Assembly (NCBI RefSeq): GCF_900142095.1
Contig: NZ_FQZP01000024.1
Coordinates: forward strand, 1-35,432
DNA: 35,432 nucleotides
Reading direction: 5' to 3'
Source of the DNA: Thermoclostridium caenicola
Lineage (GTDB): Bacteria > Bacillota > Clostridia > DSM-8532
In this document: positions 1-7,641 of the stretch, one piece after another
How the letters are laid out: each line of letters starts with the position of its first letter
Numbering within the stretch: the first letter of the stretch is position 1
Made by a program: the position numbers and the translations under genes
Notes under the pieces: model-generated
The model's database searches: none
Seen by the model: only the letters and a program-made list of their open reading frames with translations
Told to the model about the DNA's origin: nothing

Positions 1-57
1 AATGAATATCCAAGAAGAATGTTTGGTTATAGGTCAGCCATAGAAATGGCGGTATGA
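1..57 (+). pseudogene. 3' tail of an IS transposase (IS30-like), cut by window edge
   Basis: Reading frame 1 is open from the window edge to a TGA at 55-57 and encodes 18 residues containing PRRMFGYRSA. This resembles the extreme C-terminus of IS30-family transposases, which typically end with a PRK/R-x-LGY-x-T/S block. The following AT-rich stretch to about position 150 would then be the element's 3' end, but the partner end lies outside the window, so no inverted repeat can be confirmed. The rest of the element may be intact to the left, so 'partial' is safer than 'broken'. The family assignment rests on a very short peptide. Confidence 0.4.
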
Positions 58-223
58 TGTATAGAATTTATTCCAGTAAGCAATGGATTTACCAAATTTT
101 TCACGGCATTTAATATTGCAATTTATACCTGCCACATATTAAAAGCTGGCGCCGGCTCGGCCATCCCTGAGGGAGATTTTTAAAACATGGTTAATACCTA
201 TTGAGAATTGAAGTGCAATATGC
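58..223. other. Non-coding stretch, probable IS end
   Basis: There is no gene here. The left two thirds are AT-rich and probably belong to the insertion-sequence end that follows the transposase tail. A weak short stem (TCCC/GGGA, 164-174) followed by a T-run on the plus strand could terminate plus-strand transcription, but the stem is too short to call with confidence. Confidence 0.3.
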
Positions 224-1906
224 TCAGAAGGGTCTTAAAACATCAATGGCCAGAATGGTCACATCATCGTTGAGCTGTTCGGAGTATTGCTTCACATCCT
301 TCAGGATTCTTTCGATCATCACGCTTGCATTCCATTTATGATGCCGGGACAGCAGTTCCTTCAGCCTTTCCTTGGAGTAGGGCTGCCTTTCCTTGTTGGC
401 CGCTTCCACAAGGCCATCGGTATAAAGGATCAGCCTGTCACCCGGAAACAGCATGACCTGGCGGTTGGAAAACTTGGGCGTGAACAGATCGCCCAGTTTG
501 CAGATGGCGAATCCCTCAGCATCAAGTTCCTGGATGGAACCGTCCGGTCTGAGCCTTAACGGAGAGGTATTCAGACCACCGGAAGCATAGGAGAAGATTC
601 CGGTTTCAGTGTTGTAAACGCCGTAGATCAGCACGATATACAATTCCTCACTGAAATTGGCGGCATTGAAGGAGTCATACAGATGCTTGAGCACCATGGC
701 CGGTATGGTCATGCCTTCCTTCCCGATTTCGTCCATCAGGGACAGGATTCTCTGAAAGGTAAACACGGTAAGCATGGCAGCCGACACCCCGTGCCCGGAG
801 ACATCGCCTATATAAATGCCATACTGGGTATCATCGATCTTGATGACATTGTAAAAATCGCCGCTTAAATTCTCGGCAGGCAGATAGCCCGATACAAAGG
901 AAACAAACTCATTCTGCGGCAGGGTCGAGGGCAGCATGGCATGTTGTATGCCCCTGGCCACATCCAGGTCGGCCATAAGCCTCTTGTTGACCTGCTTCAG
1001 CTCATAAGTCCGCTTGTCCACCAGGCGGTCCAGCTCATAGGCGTATTCATTGAGCTCCTCCTTGGCCTTGGAAAGGAGCACATAGGGCCTTCTGATGCCG
1101 TGGATGAAAAATATGTTGAAAAACAGCATAAAGCCTAACAACTTCAGGATGCATCCAAGCAGGTGTCTGACATCATTCATGCTGTATGCGCCAATGGTAA
1201 TGATCTGACTGAACAACATCAGGATAAAAGCGCAGGCCATGGTTTTGGAGGACGAATCCCCGTTCTTTCCCAGGTCAATGATAGCCCGGCAGGTATTATA
1301 GGCATACAGGAGCCCGGCAGCACCCATAAGCAGGTTTCCTACGGGCTTCATGCCTTCGGGACCATATATGTAGTCCGCTGCTCCGGGAAAACTTTCGACC
1401 AACATGATAACAGCGGAGATGACCAGCAAGGATAAAACAAGCCGCCACTCCCTGCCCAGACGTCCTTTCCTGTTCTCGGGCATGCTGACCAGGATCAGCA
1501 GGCCGGCTGCATTGAGCAGCCTTGCCAGAAGCAGGTAGATGACGGCTTTACCGGGCACGGCCTCCATGCCGTAGGGGACGTATATATATGGGCAGGTTAA
1601 CAGCGGAATGGCATCGAATACGCCGACGATCAGAAAAGTGAATCCCACAACGGCCAGGCGGCTGTTCTGAATCTGGTGATAGGTATAATAGGAAATCAGA
1701 AAAATGGAGAAGGCAAGAATGATGGCGAAAAAATCAATAAAACCGTACCATGGCGTCGCATTGTCAAGGCTGAAATGTCCTTTTTGTGAAATTTCCAGGA
1801 GGGATAAGGCAACAATCAAAGTGATACAGCCGATCAGTGTGTAAAGGATCTCAGTGTAACGCTTAAAATCCCAACGATGGATGGACTTTTCGTTTGGGGT
1901 TATCAT
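224..1906 (-). CDS. Membrane-bound PP2C/SpoIIE-type serine phosphatase (MASE3-like sensor)
   Basis: The 560-residue protein has two parts. Residues about 20-275 hold roughly seven to eight hydrophobic segments resembling the MASE3 membrane sensor domain. A short coiled coil (about 280-320) leads into a SpoIIE/RsbU-type PP2C phosphatase domain (about 325-558). Metal-binding motifs are present: SGDFYN, GDVSGHGVSAAM, LYTDGLVEA and NDDVTIL, so the phosphatase is predicted active. Such proteins usually dephosphorylate anti-sigma-factor antagonists (the RsbU/RsbV type of partner switch), but no RsbV or RsbW homologue is adjacent, so the substrate is unknown. The ATG is preceded by GGAGGG at six bases, which supports this start. 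It lies about 240 bases downstream of degU in the same orientation, with a hairpin in between, so it is probably a separate unit. Confidence 0.85.
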   Translation of the reverse strand: MITPNEKSIHRWDFKRYTEILYTLIGCITLIVALSLLEISQKGHFSLDNATPWYGFIDFFAIILAFSIFLISYYTYHQIQNSRLAVVGFTFLIVGVFDAIPLLTCPYIYVPYGMEAVPGKAVIYLLLARLLNAAGLLILVSMPENRKGRLGREWRLVLSLLVISAVIMLVESFPGAADYIYGPEGMKPVGNLLMGAAGLLYAYNTCRAIIDLGKNGDSSSKTMACAFILMLFSQIITIGAYSMNDVRHLLGCILKLLGFMLFFNIFFIHGIRRPYVLLSKAKEELNEYAYELDRLVDKRTYELKQVNKRLMADLDVARGIQHAMLPSTLPQNEFVSFVSGYLPAENLSGDFYNVIKIDDTQYGIYIGDVSGHGVSAAMLTVFTFQRILSLMDEIGKEGMTIPAMVLKHLYDSFNAANFSEELYIVLIYGVYNTETGIFSYASGGLNTSPLRLRPDGSIQELDAEGFAICKLGDLFTPKFSNRQVMLFPGDRLILYTDGLVEAANKERQPYSKERLKELLSRHHKWNASVMIERILKDVKQYSEQLNDDVTILAIDVLRPF

Positions 1907-2064
1907 ATGTTGCCCTCCGGAATTTTATCTTATGGTAGAAAGATCATGAAAAAATAATATTTAGTTAATTCGTGCATAAACATATCGGCTTTATCAATAT
2001 TGTAACACAAGAAATCCTATTTTCAACTTTAATTCTACAGAATTCGATAATCTTATTATGATGA

Positions 2065-2087
2065 ATGCCGTCTCAAAGAGACGGCAT
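2065..2087 (-). terminator. Stem-loop between degU and the PP2C gene
   Basis: A perfect 10-bp inverted repeat (ATGCCGTCTC / GAGACGGCAT) with a 3-base loop lies 60 bases downstream of the degU stop. Neither strand has a strong T-run after the stem, so it could be a weak terminator of the degS-degU transcript or an mRNA 3'-end stabiliser. Confidence 0.45.
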
Positions 2088-2148
2088 CGTTTGCATAACC
2101 TGGCCCGCACAGCATGCCGACGGCTTTTGAAAAAAATCTGCGGGAAAA

Positions 2149-2796
2149 CTATTCGCCAATTCTGTGCCTGATGGCATATACAGCAGCCTGAGTCCTGTCC
2201 TGGACATCAAGCTTTCTGAAAATGCTGGAGATATGGTTCTTAACAGTCTTTTCGCTGATATAAAGCGTTTTGGCGATCTCCTTGTTAAGCATGCCCTTTG
2301 TCAGCAATCTGAGAACTTCCAGTTCCCTTTTTGTCAGAAAGCTCTCGGGTCTGTCCGGGGTACCGCTTTTGATTCGCTTGTATTCACTGACCAGTTCCTT
2401 TGCCATGCTGGGCTGGATATAGGTCTGATTGTTGAAAACGCTACGCACGGCTTCCACAAGCACCCTTGAATCCGCATCCTTGAGAATGTAGCCCATAGCA
2501 CCCAGATCCAGTGACCGCAGCAGATACTCCCGGTCATGGTGGATGGTCAGCATAATGATTTTTGCCTGCGGATCCGTTTTCCTGATCAGTTCGGTTGCTT
2601 CCAGTCCATTCAGAACCGGCAAATTGATATCCATCAGCACCACATCGGGCCTGACCTTCGGATACTGCTCTACCGCCGAGCGACCGTCAGGAAAACCGGC
2701 TATCACCTTGATGTCCTTTTCAAGCTCCAACAGTTGTTTCAGACCTTCCCTGATCATGGAATGATCCTCAACCAGCATGACCTTAATCATATTCAA
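2149..2796 (-). CDS. degU: DegU/NarL-family response regulator
   Basis: This 215-residue protein has a receiver domain followed by a LuxR-type helix-turn-helix. The acidic pocket is E10-D11, the phospho-acceptor is D56 (VVLMDINLP) and the conserved lysine is K106. The HTH domain runs from about residue 150 (LTKRELEVLRLL) through EIAKTLYISEKTVKNHISSI. The gene starts three bases after the degS stop, so the pair is co-transcribed and translationally close. The start shown is a TTG with AGGGGG at eight bases. An ATG two codons inside (2790) is the alternative, with a longer spacing. DegU-type regulators control exoenzymes, motility and competence in Bacillus; which genes it controls here cannot be read from the window. 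Confidence 0.9.
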   Translation of the reverse strand: MNMIKVMLVEDHSMIREGLKQLLELEKDIKVIAGFPDGRSAVEQYPKVRPDVVLMDINLPVLNGLEATELIRKTDPQAKIIMLTIHHDREYLLRSLDLGAMGYILKDADSRVLVEAVRSVFNNQTYIQPSMAKELVSEYKRIKSGTPDRPESFLTKRELEVLRLLTKGMLNKEIAKTLYISEKTVKNHISSIFRKLDVQDRTQAAVYAIRHRIGE

Positions 2797-2799
2797 TCA

Positions 2800-3879
2800 T
2801 CATACCCCCTGAAGACTATAGGGCAATGTCGCTCTGACGGTTGTTCCCTTGCCCGTTTTCGATTCGATTGAGAAAGATCCGCCCAAAAGTTCCACCCGTT
2901 CTCTCATGCCAATCACACCATATCCGCTGTCACTATGGGCAGGTTCCCTGCTCAGCCTGGCCGTGTCAAAGCCTTTTCCGTCATCCTTGATACGGACGGT
3001 CAGGCCTTTGGTTGTGCCTTCCAGCTGGATGGTTACCTGCGTGGCGCAGGCATGTTTTTTCACATTGTTCAGGCACTCCTGAACCAGCCGGAAGACTGTC
3101 AGCACAATATTGCTGTCCTTTATCTTATTATCCGTTTCGATAAACATCAAATCAACCCGGATGCCGGTTTCGTTGACAAAATTGTCGATATACTTCTGAA
3201 GTGTCGGACTGAGACCAAGATCATCGATGGACATGGGCCTCAGGTCATAAATAATCCGGCGGACATCCTTCAGGCATGCGCGAACCATCTCCTTAAGCGC
3301 GGAGAGTTCTTCCCTGGCCTTTTCCAAATCAATCTCGAACAGCTTTTCGCAAATCTCTGCCTTCAAAATAACGTTGGACATGGACTGGGCAGGGCCATCA
3401 TGCATCTCCCTTGCGATCCGCCGTCGCTCTTCCTCCTGGGCCTTGATGATCCTTAAGGCCAGCGTGCGCTTTTGCTCTGCGCTCTCAATGTGTTCATCCA
3501 GTTTGCTCAAATCGCCCGCAAGATAGTCCAGCACCGTGCTGACCTGGGCAACGAGCTTTTCCGCTTTCTCCAGGGTCACCTCGGCATTTTTCAGGCGACG
3601 CTCAAGCTCATTGCGCCGTATCACGGTCTGCCGTTCCCGTTCCCGGGATACAGCCAGTTCCACCCTGAGCCTGTCGGCTTCCTCATAGGCTGCCCGCATG
3701 TCTTCTTCAGTGTACCTGGTATAGTCGCCACTGATGGTGGCCAGCTTGATGCGGCTCTTAATCATCAGTTTTTCGAGCCTCTCGCTGTTTTTGATGACCT
3801 CCTGGACTTCCGCCTGGAGCGCCTGGATCTCTTCCTTGAGAATTGCCACCTCTTTACGGGCATTTTCAGCTATTTCCAT
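2800..3879 (-). CDS. degS: DegS-type sensor histidine kinase
   Basis: This 359-residue cytoplasmic kinase has no membrane segment. Residues about 1-140 are a long alpha-helical coiled-coil sensor region typical of DegS. The dimerisation/phospho-acceptor block of the HisKA_3 type contains RIAREMHDGPAQ with H160. The HATPase domain follows, with the N-box QECLNNVKKHA and the G-boxes DDGKGFD and GYGVIGMRERV. It should phosphorylate the adjacent DegU on D56. The ATG has a run of G residues (AGGGGGGCC) at a good distance upstream. It is separated from nrdR by 94 bases, enough for its own promoter, though I could not identify one convincingly. Confidence 0.92.
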   Translation of the reverse strand: MEIAENARKEVAILKEEIQALQAEVQEVIKNSERLEKLMIKSRIKLATISGDYTRYTEEDMRAAYEEADRLRVELAVSRERERQTVIRRNELERRLKNAEVTLEKAEKLVAQVSTVLDYLAGDLSKLDEHIESAEQKRTLALRIIKAQEEERRRIAREMHDGPAQSMSNVILKAEICEKLFEIDLEKAREELSALKEMVRACLKDVRRIIYDLRPMSIDDLGLSPTLQKYIDNFVNETGIRVDLMFIETDNKIKDSNIVLTVFRLVQECLNNVKKHACATQVTIQLEGTTKGLTVRIKDDGKGFDTARLSREPAHSDSGYGVIGMRERVELLGGSFSIESKTGKGTTVRATLPYSLQGV

Positions 3880-3973
3880 GATGGCCCCCCTGCTGTTCTC
3901 GATAACCGCAAGGGTTATGCCTGATGATCTCGTTTATCCTTTTTAAATCCGATTTTGCCACATTTACCCCTAC

Positions 3974-4429
3974 TTACTTGTCTTTGAGAAGCTTGCTCAG
4001 CTCATCCATAAAGGTATTGATATCCTTGAACTGTCGGTACACCGATGCAAAACGGACATAGGCCACTTCATCCAGAGCCCGCAGTTTCTCCATGACAAGC
4101 TCGCCGATAAAAGCGCTGGTGACTTCGCGTTCCAATGAGTTGCTGATCTGGTACTCGATGCTGTCCAGCATCCTTTCTATGGCATCAGCAGAAACCGAGC
4201 GTTTCTCGGTAGCACGAAGGATGCCTTTCCTGACCTTGTCCCGATCATAGGGCTCCCTGGAACCGTCCTTCTTGATGACCATGATGGGCAGGTTCTCAAC
4301 CTTTTCATACGTGGTAAAACGTTTGTGGCAGTTCAGGCATTCCCTTCTTCTGCGTATGGTTGCGCCCTCATCCGTCGGCCTTGAATCGATGACCTTGTCT
4401 TCCTGGCAGGAACAATACGGACATTTCAT
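3974..4429 (-). CDS. nrdR: Transcriptional repressor NrdR
   Basis: The protein is an NrdR-type regulator of ribonucleotide reductase genes. Its N-terminal zinc ribbon uses CPYC and CLNC with the characteristic DSRPTDEG-x-IRRRREC stretch. The remainder (about residues 46-136) is an ATP-cone that senses ATP/dATP, containing [16 protein letters not shown] chose the ATG at 4429 giving MKCPYCSC. It matches the family N-terminus, has GGGGGA at seven bases, and yields 151 residues, close to the 152 of B. subtilis NrdR. The upstream in-frame ATG at 4444 adds five residues that overlap this ribosome site. No ribonucleotide reductase gene or obvious NrdR-box pair is adjacent, so its targets are elsewhere. 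Confidence 0.95.
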   Translation of the reverse strand: MKCPYCSCQEDKVIDSRPTDEGATIRRRRECLNCHKRFTTYEKVENLPIMVIKKDGSREPYDRDKVRKGILRATEKRSVSADAIERMLDSIEYQISNSLEREVTSAFIGELVMEKLRALDEVAYVRFASVYRQFKDINTFMDELSKLLKDK

Positions 4430-4671
4430 ATGCCTGTCCCCCATTCGTCTATTGATTCTTGGGCTTCTCCTGTAAGTACCATTCTAATATTTTTTTCGGA
4501 TTTGGTGAAGGGTTTACTTATAGGGCTTTCGGGACCGGAAACGGTACAAGGTTGCAAAAAGCCGCATGCGGCATTTCATGTAATTATCGGACAGGATGTC
4601 TGGCAGCCGCCTTTACGGGCTTGCTTGATTAAAGGGGATTGCCGCACTCCGTTTTCCGCGGCTCGCCATGA
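4430..4671. other. Intergenic region upstream of nrdR
   Basis: No gene is supported here; the long plus-strand frame across it is mostly antisense to sigG. It contains a 12-base palindrome GCCGCATGCGGC (4561-4572), followed by a short T-run on the minus strand. It should hold the nrdR promoter, but no -35/-10 pair with normal spacing stood out. Confidence 0.3.
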
Positions 4672-4700
4672 CATAAAGAAAGCGGCTTTTCAGCCGCCCG
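4672..4700 (-). terminator. Rho-independent terminator of sigG
   Basis: The stem GCGGCT / AGCCGC (4682-4687 with 4692-4697) has a four-base loop and is followed on the minus strand by TTTCTTTAT. It lies about 50 bases after the sigG stop and should separate sigG from nrdR. Confidence 0.75.
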
Positions 4701-4750
4701 AATGCTCTGTTTTAAGGAATGGACGCCATCGCTTTACGCGTCCTCACGAA

Positions 4751-5521
4751 TTATACATATTTTTGCATGTGCTTCAACGCCGACTTTTCCAGTCGCGAGA
4801 CCTGTGCCTGGGAGATGCCGATCTCTTCGGCCACCTCCATCTGGGTTCTGCCCTGGAAGAAGCGCAGATCCACAATCTTTTTCTCACGTTCGCTGAGCTT
4901 GCTCATGGCTTCGTTGATGGCTATGCTTTCCAGCCATTTCTCATCGCTGTTCTTTTCATCGCTGACCTGATCCATCACATAAATGGCATCACCGCCGTCA
5001 TGGTAGACCGATTCAAACAGGGATATGGGTTCCTGGATGGCGTCCAGGGCCATGACCACATCCTCCTTGGACATATTCAGTTCCCTGGCAATGTCCGTAA
5101 TTGTCGGCTCACGGGCTTCCTGACCGATCAGTTTATCACGGGCCTGCAAAGCTTTATAGGCAGTATCCTTCAGGGACCTGCTGACCCTGATGGGGTTATT
5201 GTCCCTCAGGTATCTTCGTATTTCTCCGATGATCATGGGAACAGCATATGTGGAAAACTTAACGTTTTGTGTCACATCAAAATTATCGATGGCCTTGATA
5301 AGCCCGATGCAGCCCACCTGGAACAAATCGTCCGCGTTCTCTCCGCGGTTTCCGAATCTCTGAATGACGCTCAATACCAGTCTCAGGTTTCCTTCGATGA
5401 ATTCCTCCCGCGCCGCCTTGTCGCCCTGCTTGATCCTGACGAATAACGCTTCCATCTGTTCACTGGAAAGCAGCGGAAGTTTGGATGTATTGACACCGCA
5501 GATCTCCACCTTATTCATCAT
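4751..5521 (-). CDS. sigG: Sporulation sigma factor SigG (late forespore)
   Basis: This sigma-70 family protein of 256 residues matches sigma-G by several signatures: the N-terminal NKVEICGVNTSKLP, the core block NLRLVLSVIQRFGNRGENADDLFQ, STYAVPMIIGEIRRYLRDNNP, and region 4 QGRTQMEVAEEIGISQAQVSRLEK. It directs late forespore transcription after engulfment. I chose the ATG at 5521, with GAGGTG nine bases upstream; the next ATG (5518) is also possible, and an upstream GTG at 5533 lies inside the ribosome site. It lies downstream of spoIIGA and sigE in the usual clostridial/Bacillus order. The leader folds into a long hairpin that buries the ribosome site, described separately. Confidence 0.97.
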   Translation of the reverse strand: MMNKVEICGVNTSKLPLLSSEQMEALFVRIKQGDKAAREEFIEGNLRLVLSVIQRFGNRGENADDLFQVGCIGLIKAIDNFDVTQNVKFSTYAVPMIIGEIRRYLRDNNPIRVSRSLKDTAYKALQARDKLIGQEAREPTITDIARELNMSKEDVVMALDAIQEPISLFESVYHDGGDAIYVMDQVSDEKNSDEKWLESIAINEAMSKLSEREKKIVDLRFFQGRTQMEVAEEIGISQAQVSRLEKSALKHMQKYV

Positions 5522-5527
5522 AAAAGC

Positions 5528-5591
5528 ACACACCTCGCTCGCAGACTGGACTGATTACGTTCAAATACAGTCTTGTCCGCGCGAGGTGTGT
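5528..5591 (-). promoter_or_regulatory. sigG leader hairpin sequestering the Shine-Dalgarno sequence
   Basis: In the sigG mRNA, ACACACCTCGC (5591-5581) pairs perfectly with GCGAGGTGTGT (5538-5528), which contains the GAGGTG ribosome site (5536-5531). Inside, 5580-5568 pairs with 5553-5541 as six pairs (one G-U), a 2x2 internal loop and five more pairs, closing a 14-base loop. The only asymmetry between the two blocks is a two-base bulge. Roughly 22 pairs in total cover the translation start signal. From memory, a leader hairpin that lowers sigG translation has been reported in B. subtilis; the sequence here is consistent with the same logic. Confidence 0.75.
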
Positions 5592-5623
5592 TTTATGCGG
5601 ATTAAAACCTTGAAAATATTTAT

Positions 5624-5640
5624 AAAAAGCCTTGACAGGC
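5624..5640 (-). terminator. Weak stem plus T-run between sigE and sigG
   Basis: GCCT-GTCA-AGGC (5640-5629) is followed on the minus strand by TTTTTATAAAT, about 30 bases after the sigE stop. The four-pair stem is weak, so partial read-through from sigE into sigG is likely even if it acts as a terminator. Confidence 0.3.
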
Positions 5641-5669
5641 AGATTGCATGAATTGACCGAGTTTACGCG

Positions 5670-6380
5670 TCACAGCATTCTGCATATTTCCCGCTTGAGC
5701 CTGCCAAGAATTCTCTTTTCCAGCCTTGAAATATAGGATTGTGAGATGCCCAGCATATCGGCCACCTCTTTTTGGGTTTTTTCAAGATGGTTGTTGAGAC
5801 CGAACCTGAGTTCCATGATCTTCTTTTCTCTGCCGCTGAGCTTGTTCATGGCGCTTACCAGGAGCTTCCTGTCGGTCTCTTCCTCCAGGTTCCTCTGGAT
5901 GATATCGCTGTCGGTTCCCAGAATATCGGAAAGCAGCAGTTCATTGCCATCCCAGTCCACATTGAGCGGCTCCTCAAAGGATACCTCGCTGCGGGCGCGG
6001 CTGTTCTTTCTCAGGTACATCAGGATTTCGTTCTCAATGCAGCGGGAGGCATATGTGGCCAGTTTGATGTTCCTTCCGGGATTATAGGTGTTGATGGCCT
6101 TGATGAGCCCAATGGTACCAATGGATGTCAGGTCTTCAATATCAACACCGGTATTCTCGAATTTTCTGGCTATGTAAACCACCAATCGGAGGTTCCTTTC
6201 GATCAGCACATGCTTGACTGAGGTATCACCCGCTTCCAGGTTCTCAAGCAACTCTGCCTCCTCCTCGGCTTGCAGCGGCGGAGGCAGGACATCATTGCCC
6301 CCGATATAGAAAACCTCGTTGGCAGGCTGATCGGATTTGGAAGCAAAGTTGAAAAAGAACCCAAACACCTTTTCAAACAT
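5670..6380 (-). CDS. sigE: Sporulation sigma factor SigE precursor (pro-sigma-E)
   Basis: This is the early mother-cell sigma factor. The 236-residue protein has a hydrophobic N-terminal pro-sequence ([15 protein letters not shown]...) ending near NEVFYIGG, which aligns with the processing site of B. subtilis pro-sigma-E. The mature part contains [51 protein letters not shown] and a region 4 helix-turn-helix [23 protein letters not shown] chose the ATG at 6380, with AAGGGGA nine bases upstream. An ATG at 6416 would add twelve residues that no relative has and that span this ribosome site. The processing protease gene spoIIGA lies immediately upstream, 47 bases away, so the two are surely one operon. 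Confidence 0.97.
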   Translation of the reverse strand: MFEKVFGFFFNFASKSDQPANEVFYIGGNDVLPPPLQAEEEAELLENLEAGDTSVKHVLIERNLRLVVYIARKFENTGVDIEDLTSIGTIGLIKAINTYNPGRNIKLATYASRCIENEILMYLRKNSRARSEVSFEEPLNVDWDGNELLLSDILGTDSDIIQRNLEEETDRKLLVSAMNKLSGREKKIMELRFGLNNHLEKTQKEVADMLGISQSYISRLEKRILGRLKREICRML

Positions 6381-6427
6381 CTTTAAACATCCCCTTCTCG
6401 TTTTGCTTGTCTGCATGCACGGTCACG

Positions 6428-7327
6428 TTATATGTTAGCCAGTGATGCCGGACCTATCAGCGCTGTATACCTGGAGTTGTTGGACAGTTTGATGCCGCAG
6501 ATGCCAACAATCACGTTCCTGAGTTCCTTGAAGCTGTTCCCGTGCAATACCCTGATGGCATCAGGTCTGAATCCCGCCAAAATACCGTTTTCCCGTCCTA
6601 TTGACTTGAACGGGATCAAATGCATTCTGCTCTTCCAGGACGGATTGATTTCGTCCTTTATCTGCCCGTCGGACACCTTACTGGACAGAAAGAAGTTGTA
6701 AACATCCGGCGGTACGATGTCCTTGACCGATTCCGCCTCGACAATCATCACCGGATACCCTGTCAGCGGATCGATCAGCGAATTCCCGGTATCTATCAAG
6801 GCATTAAACCGGGCAGATCGTTTCCCAAGAATGACATTTACCCGCACGATGTTTCCCTCTCTGATCGCCTTGCCCGACAGAATTCTTCCGATGGGGCGAA
6901 CCAGTATGATGCAGAGCCCGGCTGCGAACAAAAAGGCCTTCAGCACGCCCTGCGGACTTATGTACATCAATCCGCCATATGTGAGCATGCTTTCTCCCAG
7001 AACGCCTGAAAATGCATACGTGCAGCCGCCCAGCATGAAGGCCACCAGCAGCATGATTCCCCATCGTTTCAGAAAATCGGTCGTGTTCCTCACCCTGAAC
7101 GCTATCAGCACCATCAGCATGGAGATCAACATCTTGACGAGCAGCGAAGCAATCAGGGGATTGGACTGGTAGATCACTGCAAATACGGCGTAAAGGGAGC
7201 CGACCGATGCGGAGAGAAGGATTCTCCAAAGCGTCGATGGGAAACCCGACATCACGCTGGTCAGCTTCAGGATGAAGCAGTTGGCGAGCAGGTTCTCCAA
7301 GAACAACATGTCAGCATAAACCACCAT
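6428..7327 (-). CDS. spoIIGA: Sigma-E processing peptidase SpoIIGA
   Basis: The 299-residue protein has five hydrophobic segments in residues about 5-150, followed by a cytosolic aspartic-protease-like domain with the catalytic motif ALIDTGNSLIDP (D179). SpoIIGA sits in the septal membrane and cleaves the pro-sequence from sigma-E once triggered from the forespore. Length is close to the B. subtilis protein (309). The ATG is preceded by GGGAGGGGGAG. It is the first gene of the spoIIGA-sigE operon and is divergent from the asparagine-synthetase-like gene across about 314 bases. Confidence 0.95.
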   Translation of the reverse strand: MVVYADMLFLENLLANCFILKLTSVMSGFPSTLWRILLSASVGSLYAVFAVIYQSNPLIASLLVKMLISMLMVLIAFRVRNTTDFLKRWGIMLLVAFMLGGCTYAFSGVLGESMLTYGGLMYISPQGVLKAFLFAAGLCIILVRPIGRILSGKAIREGNIVRVNVILGKRSARFNALIDTGNSLIDPLTGYPVMIVEAESVKDIVPPDVYNFFLSSKVSDGQIKDEINPSWKSRMHLIPFKSIGRENGILAGFRPDAIRVLHGNSFKELRNVIVGICGIKLSNNSRYTALIGPASLANI

Positions 7328-7641
7328 TCCTACTCCCCCTCCCTTGGCTTGATGGTTCCATTAAAACTATTATTCAGCTGTCCCTGATTTATGAGTACCA
7401 GCCCTTTTCATGCCGGAAGATTTTCACCGGGGCCCCGGGCTTTTCCTGGCGGCAGTTTTCATATGTTGATTATAGAAGCGGCTTGCATGATATTCTGTCA
7501 AATCTGGTTATAGCCCGATGAAAAATATGTCGTAATGCCCGAAAGCCTTGAAACGGGCTTAACATGAGAGTCCTGATTTCCCGTAACACTCCATTTCGGG
7601 AGGGAATATGATGGTTATGTATCATGCGCTGGAGTGGTCGT
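7328..7641. other. Divergent control region between spoIIGA and the AsnB-like gene
   Basis: This region must carry the start signals of two divergent genes. I see no confident -35/-10 pair on either strand. Two plus-oriented sequences resemble Spo0A boxes (consensus TGTCGAA) with one mismatch each: TGTCAAA at 7496-7502 and TGTCGTA at 7528-7534, 32 bases apart. spoIIGA operons are known Spo0A targets, so these are candidates only. A good ribosome site (GGGAGGG, 7598-7604) precedes an ATG at 7608 that opens a 63-codon frame out of phase with the AsnB-like gene and overlapping its start. Confidence 0.35.

Noticed and set aside
4561-4572. Palindrome GCCGCATGCGGC as terminator
   Set aside because: The usable stem is only four pairs once a loop is allowed, and a better terminator for sigG lies at 4672-4700.
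4430-5446. Plus-strand open frame of 338 codons
   Set aside because: It mostly mirrors sigG on the other strand and lacks family features or a ribosome site.
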